Source: Talinum fruticosum (Eukaryota > Streptophyta > Magnoliopsida > Caryophyllales > Talinaceae). Taken from it: a stretch of DNA of 64,000 nucleotides. Within the stretch, counting starts at the first letter, position 1; each line of letters opens with the position of its first letter. Both the position numbers and the translations under genes were made by a program. Under the pieces are notes generated by a model, which saw nothing but the letters and a program-made list of their open reading frames with translations, was not told the DNA's origin and ran no database searches. This document shows positions 61,301 through 64,000 of this stretch, piece after piece. The stretch spans positions 930,001-994,000 of the forward strand of contig JAITYX010000076.1 in assembly GCA_021018815.1 (NCBI GenBank), read 5' to 3'.

Positions 61301-62738
61301 GAAATTTTCTTCCTTCCTTTCCTTTTCTTCTTTTTTGTTATTTAGACGAATTCTTCATTGAAAGAAGTTGTTTTGCTTGTCGCACTGTAAGATGCCTTCT
61401 AGCTGGTGTATGTTTTGATGATTTTGTAATTTAGGTTTAACTGATATCAGTGTATAATGCGACCAAATACATACATGTAAAATTCTGTCTGCCCTAAGTA
61501 GATGTCCTACTTACACATTGGAGGTGGATTTTGCGAAATGCCTGAAGTGAAGTCTTTACTGTTGTCAGTGAGAATTGGATAGTCACGAGTTCTTTTTTCA
61601 GCCCTGGACTATTTTCATAGTGTGAATGCGATACTGCATTTCTTGACTATTCTGAAGTCCCCATTGGATTACACTGTCCATGTCTTTTTATTGTTGATTA
61701 GTTTATTTTCAGTCTTTTTCATGTGTTTCTTCTTAAGGACCAAGCTGTACTGCCAGATATCTGTCTTCATCATTACATGCTAGATGTCATTGAACCTTGA
61801 TACAGATTTACAATTCACTACCATGTCTTCCTTTCCTTTTTCTTTTGTGTTTTTTTTTTTTTTGTTTGTACATCGCACCTTTAATTTCTATGTGTAATTA
61901 ATTGGTTTGATTGGGAGGCAGGCATCCTTGTGTTAAACTGTTAGAATCACTAGAGTCAGCCAATATTAAATGTGACTATTGGATTTGGGACCAATGAGTG
62001 ACTATTGCATGGTGATCCTGGGCAGGAAGAAAAGAGGGAGTAGCTCTAGTTAGAGAGATTGATTAAAGTACTAGGTAGCATAAGAAAATCTGCTGTGATT
62101 CCTTTTGTTCATTGCCCACTTGCATTACAGACGACCCTTCATTCTATTTTCCCATTATTTTTCATGTGAAATGCGGAGACCTGTTATGTATATTGATGAA
62201 TGATCCTAACTTATACAGAAAAGTGACGTTGTTGTTACTTTTTAAATGCAGTTGTATCCATCCACTGTTCAAGACCTTTCATACGGATGTCCAGTGATTA
62301 TATCAGGAAGATATAAAGGGAACCGACCGAAGTCTCTCAAAGTGCGTGGAACCTTGGCAGATATGACTACCTTTATTACAGACCTGAATATACACAAGGC
62401 AGAAGATATGCCTCTAGACAAAGTAATGCTGCAATTGTTTATGATTTTGGAGCAAAGATATGTTTTAGATTTCTCAACCTTTCATTTCATAAAGAAAGCT
62501 TATGCAAGCTATTTGCATCTTATGAGACTTGTCTCACCAAGATCTTCGTCATCCTTGAGAGTTGAGTCTTTAATTCCTTAGAGAGTGTGATGGGCTTGAT
62601 ACTCCTGATTTCCCTTCCTTTGGCATCAACCTCTATGTGATTGACACCTTTGTTCATCTCTTTCTAAGGTCACCAGAATTCCCTCTTCCCCAGTGTTAAA
62701 CATTGTTCTGAATTCTGAAACTCAAAAGATGTCTACTT

Positions 62739-62769
<31 letters not shown>

Positions 62770-63742
62770 CGTGGAGTTCATACTCCTGATCTTCTTTTTC
62801 AGGCATCAACCTTTATGTGATTGAAACCTTTGTTCATGTCTTTCTCTGGTCACCATAAATGCCTCCCCCACCCTGGGGTGCTAAACATTCTTCGGAACTC
62901 TTTAACTCAGAACATATCTACTTACTTTGTCCTACATGCATTCATCTAAAATTCTCTGTCAGGCATAACATATCTAATTAAGATTTCCGGGATCTCATTC
63001 GGTATTGGTTTTGCGCTTCTGAATTGTCTTCCAGTATTTCTTTTTGTCCAGTATATGCCTGGGGTTGCCCCTTTGCTCACTACAAGTGAACTTCTGTGTA
63101 TTCAATTTATTCTGTTCATTGTTCATCATGTGCTTGCGTGACTGCCTAAGATGTAGCCTTTTGTGCCTTCTATATTGAACTCAAACATCATTACAAGGAC
63201 AATTTGCATATTGAGATTGCATAATTTTTCAACCCTTCTGTTTGTGAATAGGACTGCAAGATATCTTATGTGATCCCCCTTCTCAATTCCTTGCTGCTTC
63301 TTCCTCTTCCTTGGTGGCCATTGCAGGTGTTTGCAAAGAGACAGATTGATGTTCTCACATCAAAAGCATGGTTTACGAGAAATAAGGAAATTGAGAAGCA
63401 GGTTTGTTCGTCTGTGAGGTCAACTTTCTATTTTACCTGCTTTTTTTTCCCCTTTTTTTGGGTGGTTGTGTGTGGCGTGCTTCCCTTGGACCTTGCTGTT
63501 CATATTGATCTCAGCTTATTAGTACCTTACTAGTCTGCAGTCTTGTCTTATGCAACTTATATGGACGTCCAAAATGGCAGAATGATTCACCTGATTTGAT
63601 TTTCTGATCTCTTATTTTGGAGTTGTCCTTGTAGGTGGCAGAGATCAGTATGCAAACAGGGGTTCCATCGGAATATACACGCATGATCTTAGTCCAGACC
63701 GATTGCCGAGATCTGCGGATGGATTCAATTATTGTACAAGCG
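55391..63742 (+). CDS. VIT and vWA domain protein, inter-alpha-trypsin inhibitor heavy chain-like (3' partial)
   Basis: Twelve exons lie in the window: 55391-55789, 57097-57249, 57683-57892, 57969-58058, 58172-58287, 58445-58714, 59370-59529, 60090-60167, 61176-61276, 62252-62422, 63327-63401 and 63635-63742. All have GT-AG borders and agreeing phases. They encode about 644 residues, and one or more exons lie beyond the window. A VIT domain covers about residues 90-240 (YGIELKVECYLDMAFVTLSG). A vWA domain starts near 327: VVFLVDISGSM holds the metal-site DxSxS (334-338), T405 lies in GETNILLP, and FLVTDGA holds D433. The plant proteins' role is not well known; vWA domains bind ligands through a metal ion. 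Exon 5 is one base short: SSSDIHGGLLLQPP is out of frame with FDQRDMFAFYLFPG, the break falling at four C (58214-58217). Confidence 0.94.
55790..57096 (+). other. Intron 1 of the VIT/vWA gene
   Basis: A 1307-nt intron from CAG|GTAGTC to GGCTAACAG|. No nested gene or clear transposon is seen in it. It is the longest intron of the gene in this window. Confidence 0.8.
62581..62940 (+). repeat. Tandem duplication inside intron 10 with (AG)n
   Basis: Two diverged units with a 181-bp period. Both contain ATACTCCTGAT, GGCATCAACCT, TATGTGATTGA, CTTTGTTCAT and TCTTTCT..GGTCACCA in the same order. A (GA)n run of about 29 nt (62739-62767) separates them. The duplication is intronic and does not touch coding sequence. 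Confidence 0.85.
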
Positions 63743-64000
63743 GTATGTATACATGGAGATCGTAAATCTTCTTTTTCTTTGTATGCTGGGATCCCTCTCC
63801 CCCTCCCCCTCCCCCAAAAAAAAAGAAAAAAAATCAGATCTAGGGATGGATCCAGTACACTATGAACTTTCATTCTGGCCTTCCTTACCTCTGTTGCACC
63901 CTCCCCCACCCCCACCCCCCAAAAAAATCCCTATCTTTCAGGATATATAGTAAGCTCTTTAGATGTGTACTTATGCTCTTCTTCTTTGGTAAATGACCAC
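63743..64000 (+). other. Intron following exon 12, running off the window
   Basis: Starts GTATGTAT after ...GTACAAGCG. Contains C-rich then A-rich runs (CCCTCCCCCTCCCCC then poly-A at about 63815; CCCCCACCCCCC near 63910). No acceptor with a matching coding frame is evident before the window ends. Confidence 0.55.

Overview
The window is nuclear DNA of a flowering plant, most likely a eudicot. The genes contain GT-AG introns, the proteins belong to plant families, intergenic DNA is AT-rich with long (AT)n and (AAT)n tracts, and the mobile elements are typical plant types (Helitron, copia, Stowaway, hAT, PIF/Harbinger and Mutator-like). I could not assign a species. No tRNA, rRNA, CRISPR array or prokaryotic operon was seen.

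Layout. 1-2761 is the 3' part of a decayed plus-strand Helitron: the end of its helicase, an intron-bearing RPA70-like pseudogene, and the terminal hairpin with CTAG. 3404-3789 resembles a CACTA-type subterminal region. 4682-7477 is a copia-type LTR element with only gag-protease sequence. 7600-14600 holds a doubtful secreted ORF, a possible long LTR relic, an exon-like fragment, a 942-bp PIF-like element and a hAT-like MITE. 15243-17189 is an intact, intronless cation/calcium exchanger (CCX3/CCX4 type). 17200-29500 is intergenic with one broken unknown gene, a Stowaway MITE and a SINE candidate. 29536-29970 (minus) is a DUF1677 gene with a 5'-UTR intron. 31000-44800 is gene-poor and holds microsatellites, a miniature LTR element (TRIM), a second Stowaway copy and small repeats. 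45245-50610 (minus) is a seven-coding-exon class 3 lipase of the plant mono-/diacylglycerol lipase type. 52809-54412 is a Mutator-like element with long terminal inverted repeats. 55391-63742 (plus) is a VIT + vWA protein of the inter-alpha-trypsin-inhibitor heavy-chain-like type. Its last exon or exons lie beyond the window.

How the genes relate. They are independent eukaryotic transcription units, not an operon. From memory, Arabidopsis has a CCX gene beside a class 3 lipase gene and a DUF1677 gene beside an ITIH-like gene, so this order may be old synteny expanded by transposons. The lipase and VIT genes are transcribed divergently, with the Mutator-like element between them.

The points most worth checking are: the Helitron-linked RPA70-like gene with recognisable introns; single-base frameshifts at C runs in both the lipase and VIT genes, which suggest assembly errors; upstream ORFs in the CCX and lipase leaders; the long-TIR element; the ~280-bp TRIM; and the PIF-like element built on four ~150-bp repeats. 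I saw no clear candidate for a wholly new biological system.
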